This document shows, in pieces, positions 7,672-13,621 of a DNA stretch of 13,621 nt. This DNA comes from an uncultured Lysobacteraceae bacterium. GTDB lineage: Bacteria; Pseudomonadota; Gammaproteobacteria; Xanthomonadales; Rhodanobacteraceae. Made by a program: the position numbers and the translations under genes. Position 1 is the stretch's first letter. Every line of letters starts with the position of its first letter. The notes under the pieces were generated by a model. The model was given only the letters and a program-made list of their open reading frames with translations. It was not told the origin of the DNA and searched no databases. Location: assembly GCA_946482585.1 (NCBI GenBank), contig CAMLSI010000087.1:1-13621 (forward strand). The letters run 5' to 3'.

Positions 7672-8742
7672 TCAGCGCGCGAGCGGCAGGCGCAGGCGGC
7701 AGACATAGCTGTCGCCGCCGTCCTCGACGGCGAGCGAAGCGCGTTCGCCATAGTGCAGCGCGAGCCGGCTGCGGATATTGGCCAGCGCCACCCCGTTGCC
7801 GCCGCCGCGCCGCGCCGCGGGCGCCGGGCACGGATTGCTGACGCGGATTTCCACGGCCGCCTCGTCGATCCGGCCGACGACCTCGACCGCACCGCCTTCC
7901 GGCAGCGGCTGGATGCCGTGATAGATCGCGTTTTCCACGAGCGGCTGCAGCAGCAGCGAGGGCAGTTCGAGATCGCGCGGCATCGCCTCGACCTGCCAGT
8001 CGACCCGGAGTCGCCCGCCGAGGCGCAATTCCTCGATGCGCAGGTACCCGCGCGCGAGATCGAGCTCCTCGCCGAGCGTGCCGCGCGCATCCTCGCGACC
8101 GAGCGCGGCACGGAACAGGTCGGCGAGATCCTCGACCGCGGCTTCGGCCTGGGCGGGCCGGGCGCGGATCAGACTCGCGATGACGTTCATGCTGTTGAAC
8201 AGGAAATGCGGCCGTATGCGTGCCTGCAGCGCGTCGAAGCGCGCGCGCTCCTCGGCGTGAATGCGCGCGCGCCACTGCTCCTGCACGTAGAAATAGCGCA
8301 GCACGGCGCCGCCGACCAGCGCGCAGATCACGCTGTTGCGCAGCACGAACCGCACCGCGTCCGCGTCTGCGCCGATGAAACCGAGGGCGAGGTTGCGGTC
8401 GATCGCGAACACGATCCAGCTCGCGACTACGGTCGTGACGAGCATCAGCGTGTACGCCGCGAATTCGCCCATCCACGGAGCGAGTCGCACGAGCAGCGGC
8501 CGCGCCTTGCACAGGCAGACGGTCCAGATCACGGCCAGCCACTGTACGAACAGGCTCGCGGTGCCGAAGCTCTGCCAGGTCGGCACGCTGACATCGCTCG
8601 CCGACAGCACGACGATGAGCGCGACGAGCTCGCCGATGACGACGAGCGCGAACAGCACCGGCCAGCTGCAGAAATTCGGCAGCCAGTGGTGCGCAGGATC
8701 GTCGTCGTGCGCCGCGGCGGCGGCGCGTTCGGGTCTGGCCAA
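7672..8742 (-). CDS. algZ: AlgZ/FimS-type membrane histidine kinase (TTG start)
   Basis: Sensor kinase of 356 residues of the LytS/AlgZ type (His_kinase family PF06580), partner of AlgR. Four membrane segments lie at about 28-48, 62-79, 93-113 and 133-152, with no sizeable periplasmic sensor domain. The phospho-acceptor H179 sits in RIRPHFLFNSMNVIASLI. The ATPase part shows an N box (LLLQPLVENAIYHG, N271) and a glycine-rich segment (GGGNGVALANIRSRL, 313-327). The start is a TTG: it has GGGGAGGG upstream with the GGAGG core seven bases away, gives the length expected for AlgZ (P. aeruginosa about 358), and no ATG or GTG codon lies in frame between it and the first membrane segment. The gene starts 35 bases after the hydrolase stop, consistent with one operon. 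The signal sensed is unknown. Confidence 0.9.
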   Translation of the reverse strand: MARPERAAAAAHDDDPAHHWLPNFCSWPVLFALVVIGELVALIVVLSASDVSVPTWQSFGTASLFVQWLAVIWTVCLCKARPLLVRLAPWMGEFAAYTLMLVTTVVASWIVFAIDRNLALGFIGADADAVRFVLRNSVICALVGGAVLRYFYVQEQWRARIHAEERARFDALQARIRPHFLFNSMNVIASLIRARPAQAEAAVEDLADLFRAALGREDARGTLGEELDLARGYLRIEELRLGGRLRVDWQVEAMPRDLELPSLLLQPLVENAIYHGIQPLPEGGAVEVVGRIDEAAVEIRVSNPCPAPAARRGGGNGVALANIRSRLALHYGERASLAVEDGGDSYVCRLRLPLAR

Positions 8743-8756
8743 CCTGCGCCCTCCCC
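8740..8756 (-). promoter_or_regulatory. Shine-Dalgarno and TTG start of algZ
   Basis: On the minus strand GGGGAGGG (8756-8749) is followed, seven bases after its GGAGG core, by TTG (8742-8740). This is the strongest ribosome site in the minus-strand operon and supports the non-ATG start of algZ. A TTG start with a very strong Shine-Dalgarno may serve to set kinase level. Confidence 0.8.
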
Positions 8757-8777
8757 GGCGCTGGATACTGCGACGGA

Positions 8778-9443
8778 TTATGCCGCGAGGCGCGCGCCCA
8801 TCCATTGCCGCAGGTCGGCGATTTCCTGCGCGCTGACGGTATGTGCCATCGGATAGCTGTGCCAGTCGATCTCGTGGCCGAGGCCGCGCAGCAGGTCGCG
8901 CGACCGCGTGCCGAGGGTCTGCGGCACCACGGGATCGAGGCTGCCGTGCCCCATGAAGATCGGCAGGTCGGCGTTGGCCGCGCTGCGCTCGGCCGCGGTG
9001 GTTTCGTGGATCGGCAGGTAGGTCGACAGCGCGACGATGCCGGCCAGGCGCTTGGGATGGCGCACGCCGCCGGCCAGCACGATCGCCCCGCCCTGGGAAA
9101 AGCCCGCGAGGATCACGCGCGACGCGGGCACGCCGCGGTCGGACTCGCGCGCGATCAGCGCGTTGAGCTGCGTGATCGATTCGCGCACGCCGGCCTCGTC
9201 CTGGCGCGAGGCGATGTCCGCGCCCTTGATGTCGTACCACGCGCGCATGGGCGCGCCGCCGTTGATCGTGACCGGGCGCACGGGCGCATGCGGAAACACG
9301 AAGCGCAGCGCCGGCCAGTCGCGCGCGACGAGCTCGGGGATGATCGGCGCGAAATCGTGGCCGTCGGCGCCGAGTCCGTGCAGCCAGATCACGCTGTGGC
9401 TGGGCTTGGCCCGGGTTTCGAGTTCAACGGCGGGCAGAATCAT
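8778..9443 (-). CDS. Phospholipase/carboxylesterase family alpha/beta-hydrolase
   Basis: A serine esterase of 221 residues of the Abhydrolase_2 (phospholipase/carboxylesterase, acyl-protein thioesterase-like) family. It should cleave short- to medium-chain esters or lysophospholipids in the cytoplasm. The triad is visible: S116 in GFSQGG, D170 in GHGSLDPVVP and H201 in PMAHTVS. The oxyanion-side motif WLHGLGADGHDF is at 20-31. Length is usual for the family. Its ATG has GGAG eight bases upstream and no signal peptide is seen. It is the first gene of the probable minus-strand operon: 35 bases separate its stop from the algZ start. Why an esterase sits with a pilus/alginate-type two-component system is not explained by the sequence. 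The exact substrate cannot be told. Confidence 0.93.
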   Translation of the reverse strand: MILPAVELETRAKPSHSVIWLHGLGADGHDFAPIIPELVARDWPALRFVFPHAPVRPVTINGGAPMRAWYDIKGADIASRQDEAGVRESITQLNALIARESDRGVPASRVILAGFSQGGAIVLAGGVRHPKRLAGIVALSTYLPIHETTAAERSAANADLPIFMGHGSLDPVVPQTLGTRSRDLLRGLGHEIDWHSYPMAHTVSAQEIADLRQWMGARLAA

Positions 9444-9498
9444 GGGCGAGACTCCGGCAAAGACCCGGATGGTGCCACAGGGCGGCGGACGCCCGGGC

Positions 9499-9514
9499 GG
9501 CAATGACCATTGCC
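9499..9514. promoter_or_regulatory. Perfect 7-2-7 inverted repeat in the divergent promoter region
   Basis: GGCAATG-AC-CATTGCC lies in the 129-base region between the divergent hydrolase and S9 peptidase starts, 55 bases before the first and 58 before the second. It has the size and symmetry of a dimeric repressor site. A -10-like TATGCT at 9540-9545 lies 27 bases before the peptidase ATG, with no good -35 at standard spacing; TTGCCA at 9510-9515 overlaps the palindrome but is 24 bases away. The rest of the gap shows nothing else clear. Confidence 0.45.
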
Positions 9515-9572
9515 ACGGCTCAAGCGCGGCCGGGTTGGCTATGCTCGGGCGCTCCCGTCCCGGAATCCGCCT

Positions 9573-12062
9573 ATGTCCGCCCGACTCAGTATCGCCGTCG
9601 CCGCCTTGGTCGGCCTCATCGCGCTGCCGACCCAGGCCGCGCTCACGCTCGACCAGATCATGGCCGAGCCCGACTGGATCGGCGCCGCCGTCGAGACGCC
9701 GTACTGGTCGGCCGACGGAGCGGCGGTCTACTACGCGCTCAAGCGCGCCGATTCGGTCGTGCGCGACGTGCACCGCGTCGATCCGGGCGACGGCAAGGAC
9801 AGCGTGCTGAGTCCGGCCGAACTCGCCGCGATCGACGGCAAGGACGCCGCCTACGACAAGGACCGCCGCCGCGCCGCGTTCGTGCGCAACGGCGACATCT
9901 TCGTGCGCGAGCTCGGCAGCCGTCGGCTGGTCCAGGTCACGCGCAGCAGCGAAGAAGAATCCGCGCCGCAGTTCTCGGCCGACCAGGCCACGCTGCAGTA
10001 TCGCGTCGGCAGCGACTGGTACGGCTACGACTTCGCCAGCGGCGTGAATTTCCCGATCGCGGTACTGAAGGCCGAGAAGAATCCCCGGGACAAGAAGCTC
10101 GGCGAGTTCGAGCGGCTTCAGCTGCGTTTGATCGGCACGCTGAAGCAGGACCACGACAACAAGGAAGCGCTGAAGGCGCGCGCCGACGAACTACGCAAGG
10201 CCGATGCGAGCCGCGCCGCCGAACCCGTCTACCTCGGCGACGAGGTGCAGATCACGAACGCGAGTCTGCTGTCGCCCGACGGCCGCTGGCTGGTCGTGGT
10301 CACGACGCCCAAGGGCTTCGACGCTGGCCGTGCCGGCAAGATGCCGATGTACGTGACCGAATCGGGCTACGAGGAAATCGAGGACGTGCGCACGCGCGTC
10401 GGTCGCGGCAACCCGGCGCCGGAAACCGTATGGCAGGTCGACCTGACGAAGCTGTCGGCGACCAAGCTCGATCTCTCCACGCTGCCCGGCGCCGAAGACG
10501 ATCCGCTCAAGGCGATCCGCGCCGAGAACGAGGCGGCGAAAGCCAGGGCCGATGCCGCCGCCGCGAAGGGCGACACGGCGAAGGCCGGCAAAGACGCGAA
10601 AAAGGACGCGAAGGACGCGAAGAAGAGCGGCGCGAAAGGCGACAAGAAACCCGAGAAGGTCGTGCGTGCGATCACGGTCAACGCGATGCAGTTCACGCGC
10701 GACGGCAGCCAGCTCGCACTGATGCTGCGCGCCACCGACAACAAGGATCGCTGGATAGCGACCCTGTCCAACGCGGAAAAACCGGCGCTGACCATGCGTC
10801 ATCGCCTCAGCGACGCCGCGTGGATCAACTGGAACTTCAACGAGTTCGGCTGGCTGCCGGACAATCGCACCTTGTGGTACGTGTCGGAAGAATCCGGCTT
10901 TGCCGCGTTGTATACGCGCCGCGACGGCGACAAGCCCAAGGCCGTCGTGCAGGGCCGCTTCGAGGTCTCCTCGCCGCAGGTTTCGCCCGACGGCGCCTGG
11001 TTCTATTTCAAGAGCAATGCCGAAGCGCCCTACAGCTACGACGCCTACCGCGTCGCGACCGGCGGCGGCGAAACCCGGCGCCTGACCACGCTGAAGGGTC
11101 TGGAGAGCTTCGCGCTGTCGCCCGACGGCACGCGCCTGCTCGTCGCGCATTCGAGCAGCTACGTGCCGCAGCAGATCAGCGTGCTGCCGGCCGACGGCAG
11201 CGGCACCGCGCGCCAGCTCACCGACACGCGCAGCGACGCATTCAAGGCGATCGCGTGGCAGCCGCCCGGCATCGTACCGGTGCCGTCCTCGCACGGAAAC
11301 ACGCCGATCTGGGGCAAGCTCTACACACCGTCTGAGAGCAGGCCGGCCGCGAGCGGCGGCAAGCGCCCCATCGTGCTGTTCGTGCACGGCGCCGGCTACA
11401 CGCAGAACACGCACCTGAGCTATCCGTACTATTTCCGCGAACAGATGTTCCACAACCTGCTGACCGAGCGCGGCTATCTCGTGCTCGATCTCGACTATCG
11501 CGCGTCCGAAGGCTACGGCCGCGACTGGCGCACCGCGATCTATCGCAGGATGGGTACGCCCGAACTCGAAGACCTGATCGACGGCGTGAACTGGCTGGTC
11601 AAGGAACACGGCGGCGATCCGGATCGCGTCGGCCTCTACGGCGGCTCCTACGGCGGCTTCATGACCTTGATCGCGATGTTCCGCGCGCCCGAGGTGTTCA
11701 AGGCCGGCGCGGCGCTGCGCCCGGTCACGGACTGGACGCAGTACAACCACGAATACACCTCGAACATCCTCAACACGCCCGAGATCGACGACATCGCCTA
11801 TCGCCGCAGTTCGCCGATCGAATTCGCCGACGGCCTGAAGGGTCCGCTGCTGATCGCGCACGGCATGATCGACGACAACGTGTTCTTCCAGGACTCCGTA
11901 CGCCTGTTCCAGCGCCTGATCGAACTCAAGAAGGACAACGTCGAACTCGCGCCGTATCCGCTCGAGCGTCACGGCTTCACGCATGCGGCCGCATGGCGCG
12001 ACGAGTACGCGCGCATCCTCAAGCTGTTCGAGACGACCCTGCGCCCGACGACGCCGAACTAA
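9573..12062 (+). CDS. Exported S9-family (prolyl oligopeptidase/DPP-IV-like) serine peptidase
   Basis: Serine peptidase of 829 residues that probably trims peptides in the periplasm. Residues 1-22 are a signal peptide ending TQA. I chose this ATG because it starts that signal; the open frame runs further upstream to a TTG at 9510 but the added residues are not signal-like. Residues about 40-570 form the beta-propeller, with typical repeats such as LSPDGRWLVV, VSPDGAWFYF and LSPDGTRLLV. The hydrolase domain follows, with S692 in LYGGSYGGFM, D767 in HGMIDDNV and H800 in LERHGFTH; this spacing matches DPP-IV. A Lys/Ala/Asp-rich insert occupies about 317-362. There is no strong Shine-Dalgarno. 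It is transcribed away from the hydrolase operon. Specificity (prolyl, dipeptidyl or other) cannot be settled from the sequence alone. Confidence 0.93.
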   Translation: MSARLSIAVAALVGLIALPTQAALTLDQIMAEPDWIGAAVETPYWSADGAAVYYALKRADSVVRDVHRVDPGDGKDSVLSPAELAAIDGKDAAYDKDRRRAAFVRNGDIFVRELGSRRLVQVTRSSEEESAPQFSADQATLQYRVGSDWYGYDFASGVNFPIAVLKAEKNPRDKKLGEFERLQLRLIGTLKQDHDNKEALKARADELRKADASRAAEPVYLGDEVQITNASLLSPDGRWLVVVTTPKGFDAGRAGKMPMYVTESGYEEIEDVRTRVGRGNPAPETVWQVDLTKLSATKLDLSTLPGAEDDPLKAIRAENEAAKARADAAAAKGDTAKAGKDAKKDAKDAKKSGAKGDKKPEKVVRAITVNAMQFTRDGSQLALMLRATDNKDRWIATLSNAEKPALTMRHRLSDAAWINWNFNEFGWLPDNRTLWYVSEESGFAALYTRRDGDKPKAVVQGRFEVSSPQVSPDGAWFYFKSNAEAPYSYDAYRVATGGGETRRLTTLKGLESFALSPDGTRLLVAHSSSYVPQQISVLPADGSGTARQLTDTRSDAFKAIAWQPPGIVPVPSSHGNTPIWGKLYTPSESRPAASGGKRPIVLFVHGAGYTQNTHLSYPYYFREQMFHNLLTERGYLVLDLDYRASEGYGRDWRTAIYRRMGTPELEDLIDGVNWLVKEHGGDPDRVGLYGGSYGGFMTLIAMFRAPEVFKAGAALRPVTDWTQYNHEYTSNILNTPEIDDIAYRRSSPIEFADGLKGPLLIAHGMIDDNVFFQDSVRLFQRLIELKKDNVELAPYPLERHGFTHAAAWRDEYARILKLFETTLRPTTPN
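10521..10658 (+). repeat. Lys/Ala/Asp-rich low-complexity insert in the S9 peptidase
   Basis: This stretch encodes residues 317-362 and consists nearly only of Ala, Lys, Asp, Glu and Gly. It includes a KDAK-KDAK-DAKK series coded by near-identical GACGCGAA units. It interrupts the propeller domain between two ordinary blades and is probably a disordered, highly basic loop. The repeated codons make it prone to length change by replication slippage. Confidence 0.75.
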
Positions 12063-12116
12063 CGCGCTCCGCGTTAGAGTCGAGGCGCGGCGCCGGGGTC
12101 TGCACGACCCCGGTGC
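12060..12116 (+). terminator. Two hairpins after the S9 peptidase gene
   Basis: The TAA stop is part of a 7-bp stem (12060-12066 with 12070-12076, loop CTC). It is followed by an 11-bp GC-rich stem with one G-U pair (12090-12100 with 12106-12116, loop TGCAC). Neither has a T run after it. They may protect the 3' end or act as a weak or Rho-assisted terminator before the antiporter gene. Confidence 0.4.
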
Positions 12117-12157
12117 GCCCCCGCCATCCGGCAGCGGCGCGATGCCGTGCCGGTTCG

Positions 12158-12214
12158 CTGCAACGCCGCGCATCGCGCGGCGCTCGCCCGCCGCGCCGAA
12201 CGACTGCAACGCCG
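12158..12214 (+). repeat. 11-bp direct repeat upstream of ybaL
   Basis: CTGCAACGCCG occurs at 12158-12168 and again at 12204-12214, 46 bases apart start to start, in the 166-base gap before the antiporter gene. The second copy ends 14 bases before the ATG. It may be chance in GC-rich DNA or a pair of protein sites. No convincing -10/-35 pair was found in this gap. Confidence 0.4.
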
Positions 12215-12228
12215 ACTCCTGGTGACGG

Positions 12229-13621
12229 ATGCCCCATAGCGTAGAACTGATCGCAACCATCTCTGCCGCCCTCGGCCTCGCGCTGGTCGTCGGCTTCATC
12301 GCCGTGCGGCTGCTCAAGCTGCCAGCACTCGTCGGCTATCTCGTCGCCGGCATCCTGATCGGCCCGGCCACGCCCGGCTTCGTCGCCGATGTGCATCTCG
12401 CCCAGCAGCTCGCCGAAATCGGCGTGATGCTGCTGATGTTCGGCGTCGGCCTGCACTTCTCGCTCGACGACCTGCTCTCGGTCAAACGCATCGCCCTGCC
12501 GGGCGCACTCGTGCAGATCGCGGTCGCGACGGCGCTCGGCGCCGGGCTCGCGTGGCTCTGGGGCTGGCCGCTCGCGGCCGGACTCGTGTTCGGTCTCGCG
12601 CTGTCGGTCGCCAGCACCGTCGTGCTGTTGCGCGCGCTCGAGGGCCGCGGCCTGCTCGAATCGGTCAACGGCCGCATCGCGGTCGGCTGGCTCGTCGTCG
12701 AGGACCTCGTCATGGTGCTCGCGCTCGTGCTGTTGCCGGCGCTCGCCGGCCTCGACGGCGCCGATCACGGTACCGCGCAAGCCGCGCGACCGCTCTGGCT
12801 CGCGTTGCTGCTGACCCTGGGCAAGGTCGCCGCGTTCGTCGTGCTCATGCTGGTCGGCGGCCGCAAACTGTTTCCGTGGCTGCTCTGGCAGGTCGCCCGC
12901 ACGGGCTCGCGCGAACTGTTCACGCTTTGCGTCATCGCCGCCGCCGTCGGCATCGCCTTCCTCGCAGGCACCTTGTTCGACGTGTCGTTCGCGCTCGGCG
13001 CTTTTCTCGCCGGCATGGTGCTGCGCGAATCGGAGCTGAGCTATCGCGCGGCGGAAGAGTCGCTGCCGCTGCGCGACGCCTTCGCCGTGCTGTTCTTCGT
13101 CTCGGTCGGCATGCTGTTCGATCCGCGCGTGATCATCGAGCAGCCGCTGCCGCTGATCGCCACGGTCGCCATCATCGTGCTCGGCAAGTCCCTCGCGGCT
13201 TTCTACATCGTGCGGGTGTTCGGCCATAAGAGCGACACCGCGCTGACCATCGCCGCCAGCCTCGCGCAGATCGGCGAATTTTCCTTCATTCTCGCGACGC
13301 TCGGCGTGGGTCTCGATATCATGCCGGAGGAAGCGCGCGACCTCATCCTCGCCGGCGCGATCTTCTCGATCTTCCTCAACCCGTTCCTCTTCTCGTTCAT
13401 CATGCGCGACCGGGACAGGGCGCAGGCCGCGCCCGAACCGACCCCTTCGGCCGATCTCACCCATGTCGTGCTGGTCGGCTATGGGCGCGTCGGCAAAATG
13501 CTGGCGAGCGGCCTCAAGAGCCGGGGCGAGCCGCTCGTCGTGATCGAGGATGACGACGAGCGCGCGAAGGAGGCAGGGACGGACGGACATGAGGCGATCT
13601 GCGGCAATGCCGTGGACCGGC
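12229..13621 (+). CDS. ybaL: YbaL-type CPA2 cation/proton antiporter (3' partial)
   Basis: Membrane antiporter of the CPA2 (Kef-like) family; 464 residues are visible and the frame stays open to the window end. It aligns closely with E. coli YbaL over the whole visible part: LPALVGYLVAGILIGPATPG at 31-50, then MLLMFGVGLHFSLDDL, SVASTVVLLRALE, GWLVVEDLVMVLALVLLPA, TGSRELFTL, FDVSFALGAFLAGMVL, PLRDAFAVLFFVSVGMLFDP and LTIAASLAQIGEFSFIL. About a dozen hydrophobic segments precede residue 400. A cytoplasmic TrkA-N nucleotide-binding domain begins with GYGRVG at 417-422 and is cut by the window; E. coli YbaL also carries one. Such proteins exchange K+ or Na+ for protons under control of bound nucleotide. 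The precise ion is not established for YbaL. The ribosome site is weak. Confidence 0.94.
   Translation, partial: MPHSVELIATISAALGLALVVGFIAVRLLKLPALVGYLVAGILIGPATPGFVADVHLAQQLAEIGVMLLMFGVGLHFSLDDLLSVKRIALPGALVQIAVATALGAGLAWLWGWPLAAGLVFGLALSVASTVVLLRALEGRGLLESVNGRIAVGWLVVEDLVMVLALVLLPALAGLDGADHGTAQAARPLWLALLLTLGKVAAFVVLMLVGGRKLFPWLLWQVARTGSRELFTLCVIAAAVGIAFLAGTLFDVSFALGAFLAGMVLRESELSYRAAEESLPLRDAFAVLFFVSVGMLFDPRVIIEQPLPLIATVAIIVLGKSLAAFYIVRVFGHKSDTALTIAASLAQIGEFSFILATLGVGLDIMPEEARDLILAGAIFSIFLNPFLFSFIMRDRDRAQAAPEPTPSADLTHVVLVGYGRVGKMLASGLKSRGEPLVVIEDDDERAKEAGTDGHEAICGNAVDR

Noticed and set aside
5930..8856. Plus-strand frames antisense to hemC, algR and algZ (such as 5930-6835, 6474-7646, 7753-8856)
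   Set aside because: Each lies opposite a clear family member on the minus strand and has no domain or ribosome-binding support.
9510..9572. Upstream TTG start for the S9 peptidase
   Set aside because: It would bury the signal peptide behind 21 charged residues and would begin inside the palindrome. The ATG at 9573 starts a classical signal sequence.
10191..12317. 708-codon open frame antisense to the S9 peptidase
   Set aside because: Composition is shadow-like (Arg, Ala, Gly, His) with no domain or ribosome site, and the plus-strand frame has a complete catalytic triad and signal peptide.
12019..13590. 523-codon antisense frame and a 225-codon plus frame (12552-13229) over the antiporter region
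   Set aside because: The YbaL frame beginning at 12229 aligns with a known antiporter across the region. The antisense product is a low-complexity Arg/Glu/His-rich translation.

Overview
The window is GC-rich chromosomal DNA that fits a gammaproteobacterium. The minus-strand order alpha/beta-hydrolase, algZ, algR, hemC is a Pseudomonas/Xanthomonadales-type arrangement, and the close E. coli YbjQ and YbaL homologues agree. I lean towards Xanthomonadales (Lysobacterales), from memory of gene order only. Coding density is high: no gene-free stretch exceeds about 170 bases, and I see no tRNA, rRNA, insertion sequence, phage gene or CRISPR array.

Block 1 (1-4878, plus strand) is a compact operon for a membrane-anchored complex iron-sulfur molybdoenzyme. 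It holds a catalytic molybdopterin subunit (5' end outside the window), a four-cluster ferredoxin subunit, a YbjQ/UPF0145 protein and a DmsC-like membrane anchor. The three enzyme subunits best match the SoeABC type of cytoplasmic sulfite dehydrogenase, which oxidises sulfite to sulfate and passes electrons to the quinone pool. Substrate identity is inferred from family resemblance. The ybjQ gene between the ferredoxin and anchor genes is the least expected feature.

Block 2 (about 4880-5851) is a single plus-strand gene for a DUF481 (YdiY-like) outer-membrane protein, closed by a strong intrinsic terminator that probably also serves the converging hemC operon.

Block 3 (9443 down to 5882, minus strand) is probably one operon: a cytoplasmic phospholipase/carboxylesterase, the AlgZ/FimS-type histidine kinase (TTG start with a strong Shine-Dalgarno), the AlgR-type LytTR response regulator, and hemC of tetrapyrrole synthesis.

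Block 4 (from 9573, plus strand) has an exported S9-family (DPP-IV/prolyl oligopeptidase-like) serine peptidase, divergent from block 3 across a 129-base region holding a perfect 7-2-7 inverted repeat. It is followed by a YbaL-type CPA2 cation/proton antiporter cut by the window's 3' end.

Most genes belong to known families and most of the window is ordinary. The points most worth a second look are the YbjQ protein built into a Soe-type operon, the palindrome in the divergent promoter region, the hairpin between algR and hemC, and a Lys/Ala/Asp-rich insert in the S9 peptidase.
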